A DNA stretch of 64,000 bases from Deltaproteobacteria bacterium (GCA_020060215.1 JAGVAP010000072.1:1-64000); one strand, 5' to 3'. Shown: positions 45,326 to 54,989, counted from the first letter of the stretch. Program-made: numbers and translations. The notes: generated from the sequence alone by a model not told the origin.

Positions 45326-46442
45326 GGTTCTCCTCCTTCCTCTCGGACAGCTCCCGGGCAAGCTCCTCTCTCTGTCTTTTCAGCGTGGGCGGCGGTTCCG
45401 CAAAGATGTGGTCGAACATGCGTATGGGTTCGCCCGCGAGCTTTTTCATGGCCTCTTCAGCCCTGTCGATCGCCCCCTGAACCTGCTCTTTGACCTCACC
45501 GTCCAACCCTTCAAGCTTCTCCTCGGAGACTCCCTTTTCCGTCAGGTATCTCCGGAACCGGATCAGGGGATCCCGCTGCTTCCACAAATCCACCTCCGCC
45601 TGCTTGCGATAACGGGTGGGGTCGTCCGCGGTGGTGTGCATCATCATCCGGTAGGTCACGCATTCGATCATGGTGGGGCCGCCGCCGGAGCGCGCCCGGT
45701 CCACCGCTTCTTTCGCGGCCACGTAAGAAGCCAGCACGTCGTTCCCATCCACCTGAAGGCCGGGCATCCCGTAGGCAACGGCCTTCTGGGCGAGGGTCTT
45801 GGAGTGGGACTGCTTCTCCAGGGGCACGGAGATGGCCCAGTGGTTGTTCTGGCATACGAAGACCACCGGCGCCTGGTAGACGCCGGCGAAATTCAGCCCC
45901 TCGTGAAAATCCCCTTCGGACGTGGCCCCGTCGCCGAAAAAGGTCATCACCACGTCCTTCTGCTTTCGATACTTTATGGACCAGGCGATGCCTGCCGCGT
46001 GAATGATCTGCGACCCGACAGGCACGGCCACGGGAATGTTGTTGGCCCGCTCCTCGGTCGTTTTCGGGAACTCTTCTCCCGGCGGCTCCCTGAACCCCCC
46101 GTGATGCAGGATGATGGCCTCCATCGGGACCCCTCTCCAGATCTCCGCCGCTCCTTCCCGAAAGGAGGGGACGAACCAGTCCGAGGGCTTGAGCACCGAT
46201 ACGGCACCGATCTGGGATGCCTCCTGCCCCGTGATAGGCGCAAAGGTCCCGATGCGGCCCTGCCTCTGGAGGTTCAGCAGACGTTCATCGAACCTCCGGC
46301 CCAGGAGCATGGCCCTGTAGAGTTTGACCAGGAAGTCTTCGGGGAGATCGGGCTCGAGTTCCTTGTCGAGGTTGCCTTTCTCGTCCAGGATGGACAGGTG
46401 TTCCACGTTGCAGAAGGGGATGTCGACTACGGTCTTGGGCAT
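45318..46442 (-). CDS. 2-oxoacid dehydrogenase E1 component, alpha subunit
   Basis: A 374-residue subunit with GQEASQIGAVSVL and the thiamine diphosphate motif GDG...NN (FFGDGATSEGDFHEGLNFAG to CQNNHWA). The phosphorylation-loop region YRMMMHTTADDPTRYR is typical of the Gram-positive-like alpha2beta2 PDH/BCDH class. First gene of the E1alpha-E1beta-E2-E3 series. In an anaerobe, pyruvate is usually handled by pyruvate:ferredoxin oxidoreductase, so a branched-chain or acetoin-type role should be kept open. Confidence 0.93.
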   Translation of the reverse strand: MPKTVVDIPFCNVEHLSILDEKGNLDKELEPDLPEDFLVKLYRAMLLGRRFDERLLNLQRQGRIGTFAPITGQEASQIGAVSVLKPSDWFVPSFREGAAEIWRGVPMEAIILHHGGFREPPGEEFPKTTEERANNIPVAVPVGSQIIHAAGIAWSIKYRKQKDVVMTFFGDGATSEGDFHEGLNFAGVYQAPVVFVCQNNHWAISVPLEKQSHSKTLAQKAVAYGMPGLQVDGNDVLASYVAAKEAVDRARSGGGPTMIECVTYRMMMHTTADDPTRYRKQAEVDLWKQRDPLIRFRRYLTEKGVSEEKLEGLDGEVKEQVQGAIDRAEEAMKKLAGEPIRMFDHIFAEPPPTLKRQREELARELSERKEENHA

Positions 46443-46575
46443 GGCGGCGCTCCTTGCGATGGAATGGCGAATGGGTCATTTAAACAGCGGGGTTAGGAGA
46501 AAAAAATAGGAATGATGATGTATTTTCCGTAAAAAGTCGTAGTATCTCAAGCATAAAAGAGAAAAAGGCTGCAAG

Positions 46576-47040
46576 ATGAACCGGATAGGCGTCATTTCCG
46601 ATACTCACGGGCTGCTTCGGCCCTCGGTCATGGGGGCACTCGAGGGTGTCTCGATGATCCTCCATGCAGGGGACATCGGGTCGAAGGCGGTGCTGTACGA
46701 ATTGCGGAAAATCGCGCCCCTCATAGCGGTCAGGGGGAATGTGGACAGCGGTTCCTGGACCCGGCGTCTGAAGGTGCGGGAGCACGTCGAAGTGGCAGGC
46801 ACGACCTGTTACCTCGTCCATGACATCGAGGAGATGGATCTGGATCCTGCTGCCGCGGGGATCAGGGTGGTCATTCACGGCCACTCACACCGGTCCCGCC
46901 TCCTGGAGCGGAACGGGGTCTTGTACCTCAATCCGGGCAGCGTGGGACCGAGAAGGTTCAGGCTGCCGATCACCATGGCGTACCTCTCTATCGGGGACGG
47001 TCAGAAGGTGTCGGCGGAGATCATACCGCTCGAGGAGTAG
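46576..47040 (+). CDS. YfcE/MJ0936-type metallophosphoesterase
   Basis: A 154-residue single-domain phosphodiesterase. The metal ligands are visible in ISDTHG (Asp8, His10), HAGDIG, RGNVD and IHGHSHRS. Members hydrolyse phosphodiester model substrates; the natural substrate is unknown. It begins about 130 bases upstream of, and divergent from, the E1alpha gene. Confidence 0.9.
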   Translation: MNRIGVISDTHGLLRPSVMGALEGVSMILHAGDIGSKAVLYELRKIAPLIAVRGNVDSGSWTRRLKVREHVEVAGTTCYLVHDIEEMDLDPAAAGIRVVIHGHSHRSRLLERNGVLYLNPGSVGPRRFRLPITMAYLSIGDGQKVSAEIIPLEE

Positions 47041-47115
47041 GAAACTGCAGGTGTTCCGGGAACTTTTCTGAACCTGGCAAGGCGGCCTGCCCCTTATTGG
47101 AACTTTGCCAAGTCA

Positions 47116-47184
47116 GAGGTTTCAGTGTTCAGGTCCCGGGAAATTGATGGACTACCGGGCTGACACCCGAAACCTGACACCTGA
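47116..47184. repeat. Dispersed hairpin repeat, copy 2 (inverted and partly duplicated)
   Basis: GAGGTTTCAGTGTTCAGGT matches the reverse complement of the tail seen at 347-372 and 59041-59066, and CTGACACCCGAAACCTGACACCTGAA follows in the forward sense. The remaining 47041-47299 sequence shows no gene. Confidence 0.6.
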
Positions 47185-47299
47185 ATGTTTCCTCATCGAT
47201 CCATCCTGCCGCCGCAACGGCAAGCGGCCCCGCTGGCCTCCGGCGCCACTCGCCCCTCGTCCTGGCGAAGCGGCCTGCCTTGGATCGTCCCTCGTCCCC

Positions 47300-49720
47300 C
47301 TATTCTCTCCATCTCCCCCCTGCCGGTCTCAGGACCAGTCTTGCCGCTGCCTCGGACTCCACCTTCGACCGGGTAAAGTAGAGGGGGTGGTGGGCTGCCT
47401 TCAACCAGAGGTCCACCTGGTCGTCGTAGTGCGGGCTCCGGGGGACACCCGACTGTCCTGGAACGATGGCGCCCAGACTCCCGTCCCAGTCTTTCAGGTT
47501 ATAGATATGCCGGTTGGCGGCGCTCCATCCCTGCAGCCTGAAATCCATCCCCGGCACGATGCTCGACTGCCACACCGTGCTGAAGTCCCCCCCGACCTCA
47601 TAGGGTCCCGCGTTCAGGAGAGTGTCCAGCGGCTCCCGGCCGAGGAGATGCTTCATCTCCACCGTATGCAATTGCCCCCAGCGCCATGTTGAGGGGTCCG
47701 GCCCCAGCCTCCCCTTCAGGAATGCGGCGGTTTCCACCAGGCTCTTTTCCACGGTCTCGGACAGCTCTTCCCTCTCCGGCGTATCGATGTCGTCGAACCA
47801 GGGCGAGTCCGGCTCAGACATGAGACCCTGGAGGATCGTGCGGCTGTGTTCGGCAAAGCGGTTGAGAGGGTCGGTCGCGATCAGCCCGATCCCCAGGAAC
47901 ACGCCGGTGAGCGGTCCGAGCTCGTCCTTGAAGGTGTTTTCAAGGAGCCTCTGGAGCGACACGGAATATACGGCCCCCCCTGCGCTCTCCGGGCTCAGGG
48001 TCTGGTCCCACGCGATGAGTATCTCCTGGAGCTCCGTGGCTTCCGGGTCCCGGATGTCGGCCCGCCTCACCGCGTCCACAAAGGGGGCTGCAGAGAGGCT
48101 CCTCAAATCGCCCTGGAGTTCGCCGAACTCCTCTTTTGAGATCGGGTTCTTTCCCGAGAGGACCTGCACGATCCTGTTGACCCGGTTGTCCGAGGCGTAA
48201 TCCCCTGCCAGGTAGAACGGGAAGTCCTTACCCACCACGTCGTTGTTGGCCGTTGCAAAGTACCCGTCCTCGGGGTTCAAGACAAACGGCTTCTCCTCGG
48301 GACCGACATAGCCGGTCCACTCGGAGTCCCCGGTCCAGCCTGGGAAAGGCCCCATCCCGTGGCCCTGGGATCGTATGGGTATACGGCTCCCCAGGACATA
48401 CCCGATATTCCCGAGGGTGTCCGCGTAGACCAGGTTCACGGGAGGCTCGCACCACTCTGCGGCCGCGGCCCTGAATTCATCCCAGTTCCCGGCACGGTTC
48501 ATCCTGTAGAGAACGCTTGTAGTCGTCCCTGGATCATGACCGCTCCACCTGAGGGCAAATGCATGCTCCATCCCTTCGGCCTGCTCGATCAGGGGAGAGA
48601 TGACCGGTCCGTGGTTCGTCACCCGGATTTCGTGGAGGACAGGCTCCTTCTGTCCCCTGACCTTGATCTCCTCCCGCAGAAGACGCGGTTCCAGCCATTC
48701 GCCGCGGAAGAGGTACCTTCCCCCCTTTTCCCGATCGAACCGTTCCAGGAAGAGATCCTGGCCGTCCGTGTAGGCGAAGGTGATCCCCCAGGCCACATTC
48801 CGGTTGTGCCCCGCGATGATCAGCGGGACCCCCGGCAGCGAGAGACCGATGACATCCAGTCCTCCGCCGGCAAGGTGCATCTCGTAGAAGACGGAAGGGA
48901 CGGTCAAGGCGAGATGCATATCGTTGGCCAGGAGCGGGAGCCCCGTGGTGCTCCTTGAGCCGTGTACGACCCAGTTGTTGCTGCCGCCGCCGAACGCCGG
49001 GAGGGTCCCGGCCTTCGAAAGGGGGAGGGGGGATTCGACGGAGTCGGGTTGAAGGTCTGCCGGGATGGGGGCCGGCGCGGGGGGCTGGATCCTCCTCAGC
49101 AGGTCATCGGTTTTCTCCTCGCCGAGTTCCTTTCTCAGGAGCGCGCGTACAAGCTCCTCCTGCCAGTTCTTTCCCCCCGTGTGGCCCATGAACTTGCCCC
49201 AGCCTACGGAGTCCTCGGGCTTCCAGGGTTCCGGATGGATGGACAGGGCCTTGAACTCAAAGGGGAGGCGCCCCCCCTGCCCTTCTATGAAGGCGTTGAC
49301 CCCTCGTGAGAAGGCGTGGAGGATCTCCAGGGTAGCCGCATCATAGGTCGAGAGCTCGGCACGGGCAGCACGCATGAACCCGAACGACCTCAGCACCCTG
49401 TCGACTTCGACCGCCTCCGGCCCAAAGATCTCGCTGAGCCTTCCCGCTGCTATTCGGCGGTTGGTCTCCATCTGCCAAAGCCTGTCCTGGGCCTGGACAA
49501 ACCCCTGGGCCATGAACAGATCATGCTCGTTCTCGGCAAAGATGTGTGGGACCCCCCAGCGGTCCCTGTAGACGGTGACGGAATCACGCAGTCCCCGGAG
49601 CCGGAGCTCCCCCTCCTTGACGGGCAGGGGGAGTCGGATGAAGTAGACATACGCTCCACCGGCCGCGATCAGGACCAGGAAGAGGAGGACGGCAACGATG
49701 AACAACAGCTTCTTGCGCAT
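47300..49720 (-). CDS. Penicillin acylase family N-terminal nucleophile hydrolase
   Basis: An 806-residue protein with an N-terminal membrane or signal segment (about residues 4-27). The alpha chain has DRWGVPHIFAENEHDLFMAQGFVQAQDRLWQME divided over residues 53-85, and the beta chain begins at the self-processing site GGG-Ser247-NNW. Family members cleave amide bonds of penicillins, glutaryl-cephalosporins or acyl-homoserine lactones in the periplasm. The substrate here is unknown. It stands alone between a phosphoesterase and a small gene. Confidence 0.9.
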   Translation of the reverse strand: MRKKLLFIVAVLLFLVLIAAGGAYVYFIRLPLPVKEGELRLRGLRDSVTVYRDRWGVPHIFAENEHDLFMAQGFVQAQDRLWQMETNRRIAAGRLSEIFGPEAVEVDRVLRSFGFMRAARAELSTYDAATLEILHAFSRGVNAFIEGQGGRLPFEFKALSIHPEPWKPEDSVGWGKFMGHTGGKNWQEELVRALLRKELGEEKTDDLLRRIQPPAPAPIPADLQPDSVESPLPLSKAGTLPAFGGGSNNWVVHGSRSTTGLPLLANDMHLALTVPSVFYEMHLAGGGLDVIGLSLPGVPLIIAGHNRNVAWGITFAYTDGQDLFLERFDREKGGRYLFRGEWLEPRLLREEIKVRGQKEPVLHEIRVTNHGPVISPLIEQAEGMEHAFALRWSGHDPGTTTSVLYRMNRAGNWDEFRAAAAEWCEPPVNLVYADTLGNIGYVLGSRIPIRSQGHGMGPFPGWTGDSEWTGYVGPEEKPFVLNPEDGYFATANNDVVGKDFPFYLAGDYASDNRVNRIVQVLSGKNPISKEEFGELQGDLRSLSAAPFVDAVRRADIRDPEATELQEILIAWDQTLSPESAGGAVYSVSLQRLLENTFKDELGPLTGVFLGIGLIATDPLNRFAEHSRTILQGLMSEPDSPWFDDIDTPEREELSETVEKSLVETAAFLKGRLGPDPSTWRWGQLHTVEMKHLLGREPLDTLLNAGPYEVGGDFSTVWQSSIVPGMDFRLQGWSAANRHIYNLKDWDGSLGAIVPGQSGVPRSPHYDDQVDLWLKAAHHPLYFTRSKVESEAAARLVLRPAGGRWRE

Positions 49721-49768
49721 TGGAATGTATTAGCACAATGGCCGCAGACAATCATCAGGGAACTCTTT

Positions 49769-49796
49769 TTGACATTCCCGGGAAGAGGACTAACTT
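49769..49796 (+). promoter_or_regulatory. Putative promoter with a palindromic spacer
   Basis: TTGACA (49769-49774) is followed after 16 bases by a weak TAACTT (49791-49796). The spacer contains the 10-base palindrome TTCCCGGGAA (49775-49784), where a repressor or activator could sit. Confidence 0.35.
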
Positions 49797-49876
49797 CAAC
49801 TAAAGGTAAAGACCTGAAACGGGTACTGGGGTGTCATAGCGGCGCACAGTCCCTTTTCACGAAAAAGGAGGGAGCC

Positions 49877-50173
49877 GTGGAGGTAAATGCTTTTTGTTCC
49901 TCCTTGAGGGATGAAATGAGCGGTTGGAGGGCGAAGACCCAGGACATCATCCGCAGGACGGAAGGGATGTCGGAGGGTCCGGGCGAAAAGATGAAATCGT
50001 CCATTGATGACATGAAAGGCATGATCGAACGGATCGAACGGACATTGGAAAGGCTGGAAAGGGAGTGTCCGGTCGGTTGGGATGAGGAGAGGGCCGAGAT
50101 CGAGCGAACGGTCTCTGCACTTCATGCCCGCTGGAACGACACCGCCTCCTATTCCCCGGATGATTTCGAGTAG
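49877..50173 (+). CDS. Small coiled-coil hypothetical protein
   Basis: A 98-residue soluble protein. The GTG start at 49877 is fixed by AAGGAGG just upstream. The middle (MKSSIDDMKGMIERIERTL and beyond, about residues 42-70) has heptad-like spacing of hydrophobic residues, suggesting a coiled coil. No signal or membrane segment is seen. I do not recognise the family. It converges on the phosphate transporter gene. Confidence 0.55.
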   Translation: MEVNAFCSSLRDEMSGWRAKTQDIIRRTEGMSEGPGEKMKSSIDDMKGMIERIERTLERLERECPVGWDEERAEIERTVSALHARWNDTASYSPDDFE

Positions 50174-50333
50174 TCCCCGGGACTCCGTGCACGGTGCTCG
50201 GCCCCGGATGGATGAAGAGACCGTGAACATGAACGGCAGGACTCTGGGGAGAGCTTGAAGTCGTTCCCCTGGAAAGCTCCGAAAGAAGAGTGATCCGCCT
50301 GATGAAGCGGATGGCGAGGTCGGCGTTGATCCG

Positions 50334-51332
50334 CTAGTGGGGGAAAAGGACCCGGAAGAGCCGATCGAACAGCCATCCCAGACCGATGGTGGCCGGCAGG
50401 GTGAGGATCCACGAGAGGGCGATATCGACCGCCACCCCCCACCTTACACTCGAGATGCGGCGGGCCGCGCCGGCCCCCACGATGGCGGAGGTGATGGTGT
50501 GTGTCGTAGATACCGGAATGCCGAGGGTCGAGGCCAGCTGCAAGACCCCGGCTGCTGAGCTCTCCGCTGCGAAACCCTGCTCCGTGGCCAGGGGCGCGAT
50601 CTTCATCCCCAGGGTCCGGATGATCCGCCACCCGCCCAGGGCGACCCCGAGTCCTGCCACCGCTCCCACGCTGAGAATCACCCAGAGGGGGACCTCCGGG
50701 TCTTTCCACCCATAATGGAGCGCCAGGATCATCACCAGGATGCCCATGGGCTTCTGGGCGTCGTTGCGGCCGTGGCTGAAGGCCATGAAGGCGGCGGAGA
50801 GACGCTGAAGATTCCTGAAGATCATCGACAGCCGGTAGGCAGGGGCGGACCCGAACAGCGAGTGGATGATCATCATCAGGACCCAGCCTCCGAACAAGCC
50901 CAGCACCGGTGATACGATAATGGCCAGCAGCACCTGCGATACGCTGTTCCAGTACACCACCTCCAAACCCGCCTCGGCGATCGCCGCACCGATGATGCCC
51001 CCGATCAAACCATGGGTCTCGCTGACGGGAATGCCGAAGTAGTAGGTCAGAAGGCTCCAGGCCATGGTGCCCAGAAGCGCGGCCATGACGGTGGGGATGG
51101 AGATCAGGTCCAGGGCGACAATGCCCTTTCCGATCGTGAGGGCGACCGCCGTGCCGGTCAGGGCGCCCCCGATCTCCAGCAGGGCGGCCATCAGCACGGC
51201 GGCCCCGGGGCTCAGGGCGCGGGAACCCACCGATGTGGCAATGGCGTTCGCGGCATCGGTGAACCCTCCCAGGAAGGCATAACCATAGCTCAGCAGCACG
51301 GCGGCCAGGAGGAAGAGAAGGCTCGGCTCCAT
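50334..51332 (-). CDS. Inorganic phosphate transporter, PiT family
   Basis: A 332-residue permease with about ten membrane segments and the two PiT repeats: GGFTDAANAIATSVGSRAL at the N-terminus and FSHGRNDAQKPMGI in the C-terminal half, the latter bearing the family GANDAxK-like signature. It imports phosphate by cation symport. It lies four bases after the DUF47 gene, a standard pairing. Confidence 0.93.
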   Translation of the reverse strand: MEPSLLFLLAAVLLSYGYAFLGGFTDAANAIATSVGSRALSPGAAVLMAALLEIGGALTGTAVALTIGKGIVALDLISIPTVMAALLGTMAWSLLTYYFGIPVSETHGLIGGIIGAAIAEAGLEVVYWNSVSQVLLAIIVSPVLGLFGGWVLMMIIHSLFGSAPAYRLSMIFRNLQRLSAAFMAFSHGRNDAQKPMGILVMILALHYGWKDPEVPLWVILSVGAVAGLGVALGGWRIIRTLGMKIAPLATEQGFAAESSAAGVLQLASTLGIPVSTTHTITSAIVGAGAARRISSVRWGVAVDIALSWILTLPATIGLGWLFDRLFRVLFPH

Positions 51333-51336
51333 GGCT

Positions 51337-51972
51337 CTACTTGTATTTGGTCTTGAGACGGGAGAAGATCACTGCAATGTCTTCACATCGGTCGAGGGTA
51401 TCCTCCAGGGTCTGAAAGATCTCCTTCCACTTGATGACGCTCAGGAGGTCCCCCTGAATCGCCGGCCCGTCCGGCCTCATCAGTCTCTCCAGCAGGGTCC
51501 GGTGGAGGTGATCGGCCGCGCTCTCCAGGGACTCGATCTTTTCGAAACAGGAGCCGAATTCGAACGACTGCATTTTGCGTTCGGCGATCAGACGCACTCC
51601 CAGCCGGATCTGTTCGGTTGCCTGCACGATCAGATGCGAAAAGGCCTGGAGATCGGAATTGGTCTCAGGGATATTGTAGATCTTGAGGCGGTTGCTCACC
51701 TGTTCGATCTTGTCCACCACGTCGTCCAGGGAGTCCGTCAGCCGGCTGAGGTCCTCCTTGTCGAGGGGCAGGATGAAAAACCGGTCGATGTCGTCGGAGA
51801 TCTGATGGACCTTTTCATCCGCCTCCTGCTCCAGTTCTTCCATCCTGGCGGCCCCCTCTCTCACCCGTTTCCAGTCCAGGGTGATATCCCTCAAGGTGAC
51901 CGCGGACTGCCTCACCAGGTCCGAGAGATCCATCAGCTTGTTCAATGTCTTCGCCCTCTTGAATACGAGCAT
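51337..51972 (-). CDS. DUF47 (PhoU-like) phosphate transport regulator
   Basis: A 211-residue all-helical protein of the PhoU-like DUF47 family, with LEQEADEKVHQISDDIDRFFILPLDKEDLSRL near residues 48-80 split over two helices. The E-x3-D-x3 metal-binding pattern of PhoU is recognisable. Such proteins are encoded next to PiT transporters and are thought to control them. GGGGAAGG precedes the ATG. Confidence 0.92.
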   Translation of the reverse strand: MLVFKRAKTLNKLMDLSDLVRQSAVTLRDITLDWKRVREGAARMEELEQEADEKVHQISDDIDRFFILPLDKEDLSRLTDSLDDVVDKIEQVSNRLKIYNIPETNSDLQAFSHLIVQATEQIRLGVRLIAERKMQSFEFGSCFEKIESLESAADHLHRTLLERLMRPDGPAIQGDLLSVIKWKEIFQTLEDTLDRCEDIAVIFSRLKTKYK

Positions 51973-52220
51973 CCTTCCCCCGACCTGTTTTCCGGTTTAC
52001 GGATGGTCTTCTTCCTGCCATCAAAGCATCTTCCGAGGTGAGGGTGGAGTAAATACGGTGAATCTTGTATTGAGGGCTCCCGGTGAGCGGCCTTACGATG
52101 GGACGATCATCCGCCATCCGGATCCAGGGAAAGAGAGCGTGAAAGGATCGGCCCCCGACATCCGGGCATGGTACCGGGGTGAGAGGCCGCTCCCTTAAAC
52201 GAAGAAAAGGAGGCAAGAAC

Positions 52221-52763
52221 ATGCAGGCCCGCGGTCCACTCATGATCGAGCATCGTTTGATCGAGAGGATGATCTCGATCATCCAGGAGGGACTCGCCAG
52301 GATCGAGTCCACAAGGAAGATTGACCCTGTCTTCGTCGATTCCGTGGTCGACTTCATCCGCATGTACGCGGATCGGACACACCACGGCAAGGAAGAGGAC
52401 ATCCTTTTCAGGGAACTGAGCCGGAGACATCTGTCCGAGGAGGACCAGAGGGTCATGAACGAGCTGATCGAAGAACACGTATTCGGACGGCGTACGACCA
52501 AGGCCGTCGTCGACGCAAACACGCGTTATCGGGAAGGCGACCGGGCCGCATTGGCGGACATTGCCGCCGGGCTACGGACCCTGACGGAGTTTTACCCCGG
52601 CCACATCGTGAAAGAGGACAAGGTCTTCTTCCCGGCATCGAGGCTCTACTTCACGGAGGGGGAGGACCAGGCCATGCTGCAGGAGTTCCGGGAGTTCGAT
52701 CGCAGGATGATCCACGAGAAGTACAGAATGCTCGTCGAATCCCTGGCCCCGAAGCCCCTGTAG
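52221..52763 (+). CDS. Hemerythrin HHE-domain protein
   Basis: A 180-residue helical-bundle protein. Likely iron ligands are in MIEHRLIERM, THHGKEEDILF, LIEEHVFGRR and HIVKEDKVFFP, the HHE-type spacing of hemerythrin-like proteins. It may bind oxygen, NO or iron, which fits an anaerobe needing oxygen sensing or protection; role not established. AGGAGG precedes the ATG at 52221. A GGAGCAGGCTCTGC repeat follows its stop codon. Confidence 0.85.
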   Translation: MQARGPLMIEHRLIERMISIIQEGLARIESTRKIDPVFVDSVVDFIRMYADRTHHGKEEDILFRELSRRHLSEEDQRVMNELIEEHVFGRRTTKAVVDANTRYREGDRAALADIAAGLRTLTEFYPGHIVKEDKVFFPASRLYFTEGEDQAMLQEFREFDRRMIHEKYRMLVESLAPKPL

Positions 52764-52814
52764 GAGCAGGCTCTGCTTGCGTTCCCTGGAGGAAAGGCCT
52801 CGACTGCAAGAACA

Positions 52815-54056
52815 TCACCTGCCGGCATCGGTCTTTCCGACGGCCGGTTTCAGCATGATCGACAGGACCAGCCCTACGACCGACAGGCCTACCATGACCA
52901 GGAACACCGGTCGGTAGCTGCGCACCGCGTCAAAGACCATCCCGCCGGCCACCGGCCCCAGGGCGCCGCCGATATTGCCGCTCAGGAAGGCCACCCCCAG
53001 GATCGCTCCATGAGAGGCGATGCCGAAGAGTTCGGCGGCCACGGGCGAGATCACGGTGTAGTACGCCCCATGGGCCATTCCGTATGCCCCTGCGAAGAGG
53101 TACAGCATCCACATGGTCCCTGCCATTTGGAGCCAGAGGAAACTCGAGATCAGCAGGAGGAAGCAGAGCATCATGGTCTTGCGGGTGCCGATCCGGTCGA
53201 CGGCGATTCCGGTCAGAAGCCTCCCCCCTATGCTCATGCCACCGATGGTGGACAGGAGGCCTGCGGCCTTGAGGGGATCCAGGCCCATGTCGCTGCCGTG
53301 AGGGGCGAGATGCACCACGACCGTCATCAGGCAGCTGAAGACCAGCAGGTTCATGGCGCAGAGCTGCCAGAACGGCGCGGTCCGCGCCGCCTGCCGGAGG
53401 CTCAGTCCGAACTCCGGCCCTTGGGCCCTGGCCTGAACCGGCTGATTGCCGCCGTCGGGCATCTGTCCTATCTGGGCCGGGTCCCGGCGCAGCAGCAGGC
53501 CCGCGCCGGCAAGGAAAACCGCGGCAATGAGGCCTATGAGAACGCCGGCATGGCGCCAGCCGTAGTACAGGACGAACAAACCGGCGACAAGCGGCATGCC
53601 CATCTGCCCGACGCCGGTCCCCACCTTCACCAATCCGGTCATGGTTCCCCTGCGCCGCACAAACCAACGGGTGACCACGGTCATGGGGATGACGTCGACG
53701 GGACTGAGACCGATCCCCAGGATCACTGCGTAGAAGAGATAAAGCTGCCACACCTCGTGCGCCTGGGAGAGGAGGACATAGCCGGAGCCGTAGAAAAGGG
53801 CGGTGACCGCCACGAGGACACGAGGGCCGAATCGGTCGTTCACCATGCCGGCAAAGACCCCCAGGATCCCCATGAGCAAATAGGCAATGCTCGAGGCGCC
53901 CGAGACGGTGGCCCTGGACCACCCGAATTCGGCAAGGAGAGGTTTGAAGAAGACGCCGAAGGCGATATAGGTCCCGATTCCTATGCCCTGGATCAGGAAG
54001 CAGGCAAAGACGACGACATACCCATAAAAGAATCGGGGACTCCGGCTCGATTCCAT
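52815..54056 (-). CDS. Major facilitator superfamily transporter (oxalate/formate antiporter-like)
   Basis: A 413-residue membrane protein with about 12 hydrophobic segments. It begins FFYGYVVVFACFLIQGIGIGTY, has NDRFGPRVLV in the loop between helices 2 and 3 (MFS motif A) and GGRLLTGIAVDRIGTRKT in the matching second-half position. The start pattern resembles monocarboxylate or OxlT-like carriers. Substrate unknown. GGCGGAG precedes the ATG at 54056; the longer open frame to 54272 overlaps the divergent xthA gene. Confidence 0.88.
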   Translation of the reverse strand: MESSRSPRFFYGYVVVFACFLIQGIGIGTYIAFGVFFKPLLAEFGWSRATVSGASSIAYLLMGILGVFAGMVNDRFGPRVLVAVTALFYGSGYVLLSQAHEVWQLYLFYAVILGIGLSPVDVIPMTVVTRWFVRRRGTMTGLVKVGTGVGQMGMPLVAGLFVLYYGWRHAGVLIGLIAAVFLAGAGLLLRRDPAQIGQMPDGGNQPVQARAQGPEFGLSLRQAARTAPFWQLCAMNLLVFSCLMTVVVHLAPHGSDMGLDPLKAAGLLSTIGGMSIGGRLLTGIAVDRIGTRKTMMLCFLLLISSFLWLQMAGTMWMLYLFAGAYGMAHGAYYTVISPVAAELFGIASHGAILGVAFLSGNIGGALGPVAGGMVFDAVRSYRPVFLVMVGLSVVGLVLSIMLKPAVGKTDAGR

Positions 54057-54129
54057 GACTCCGCCCGTTTCGTCTCTCGTTAAGGTTCCAAGGCCGGAAC
54101 CGGCCCGTTTGAGGCTGACGTGGTTTCCA

Positions 54130-54157
54130 TTGACAATGGTGTGAAAACTATTAGACT
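54130..54157 (+). promoter_or_regulatory. Sigma70-type promoter of xthA
   Basis: TTGACA (54130-54135) and TAGACT (54152-54157) are 16 bases apart, with transcription predicted near 54164, about 58 bases before the start codon. Confidence 0.6.
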
Positions 54158-54221
54158 TTTTGCCTAAATGCAATCCTTTTGCCCCATCCCCCGGGGCTCT
54201 TGGCCGGAAGGCGGATCGAGG

Positions 54222-54989
54222 ATGAAGATCGCAACATGGAACGTGAACGGCGTCCGGGCTCGCTATCTGCAACTGTGCGAATGGATCGCCCGCGATCGCC
54301 CGGATGTCATCTGTCTCCAGGAGATCAAGGCTTCACCAGATCAGATACCCGCCACGGGAGTCGAACTGGAGGAGTACTGGTGTTACTGGCACGGGGTAAA
54401 GGCCTATTCCGGTGTGGGCCTCCATATCAGGAAGGATCTCTGCCCCGCACGACCGCTCTGCTCACACCCCGCCTTCGACTTCGAGAACCGCATCGCAACC
54501 TTCCAAATCGGCCGGATCACGATCGCCTCGGTCTACGTCCCAAACGGCGGGAAGGATTTTCCCGCCAAGATGCGCTTCCTCGAGTCGCTCGAACAATACG
54601 CTGCGGGGATTCATGCAAAGGGCCAGGAGCTCGTCTTGTGCGGGGATCTGAACGTGGCGAGGGCGGAGATCGACGTCCATCCGAAAGAGCGAAGGCCCAA
54701 GGCCATTGGGCAGCTGCCTGAGGAAAGGGCCCTCCTGGAGCGGATCATCTCCAAGGGCCTCGTCGATGTGAGCAGGGCGCTGGACCCGGAAAACGACCGC
54801 CTCTTCACCTGGTGGGCGCCCTGGCGGAACCTGCGGCAGCGCAACATCGGGTGGCGTCTGGACTACGTCCTGGCAAGCCAGTCCATGTTCAACCGCGTGG
54901 TCTCCTGCAAGGTCCTGAGCGAGGTCGGTACGAGCGACCACGCGCCCGTGATGGCGGTCTTCTCCGAAGACGGCGAGGCGAGATCCTGA
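54222..54989 (+). CDS. xthA: Exodeoxyribonuclease III
   Basis: A 255-residue AP endonuclease/3'-5' exonuclease of the EEP fold. Catalytic motifs are in order: ATWNVNGVRAR, CLQEIKA (metal Glu), VYVPNGG (active Tyr), CGDLNVARAEIDVH, WWAPW...GWRLDYVLAS and SDHAPV. It acts in base excision repair. GGATCGAGG precedes the ATG at 54222; an upstream ATG at 54168 is unlikely. Confidence 0.95.
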   Translation: MKIATWNVNGVRARYLQLCEWIARDRPDVICLQEIKASPDQIPATGVELEEYWCYWHGVKAYSGVGLHIRKDLCPARPLCSHPAFDFENRIATFQIGRITIASVYVPNGGKDFPAKMRFLESLEQYAAGIHAKGQELVLCGDLNVARAEIDVHPKERRPKAIGQLPEERALLERIISKGLVDVSRALDPENDRLFTWWAPWRNLRQRNIGWRLDYVLASQSMFNRVVSCKVLSEVGTSDHAPVMAVFSEDGEARS

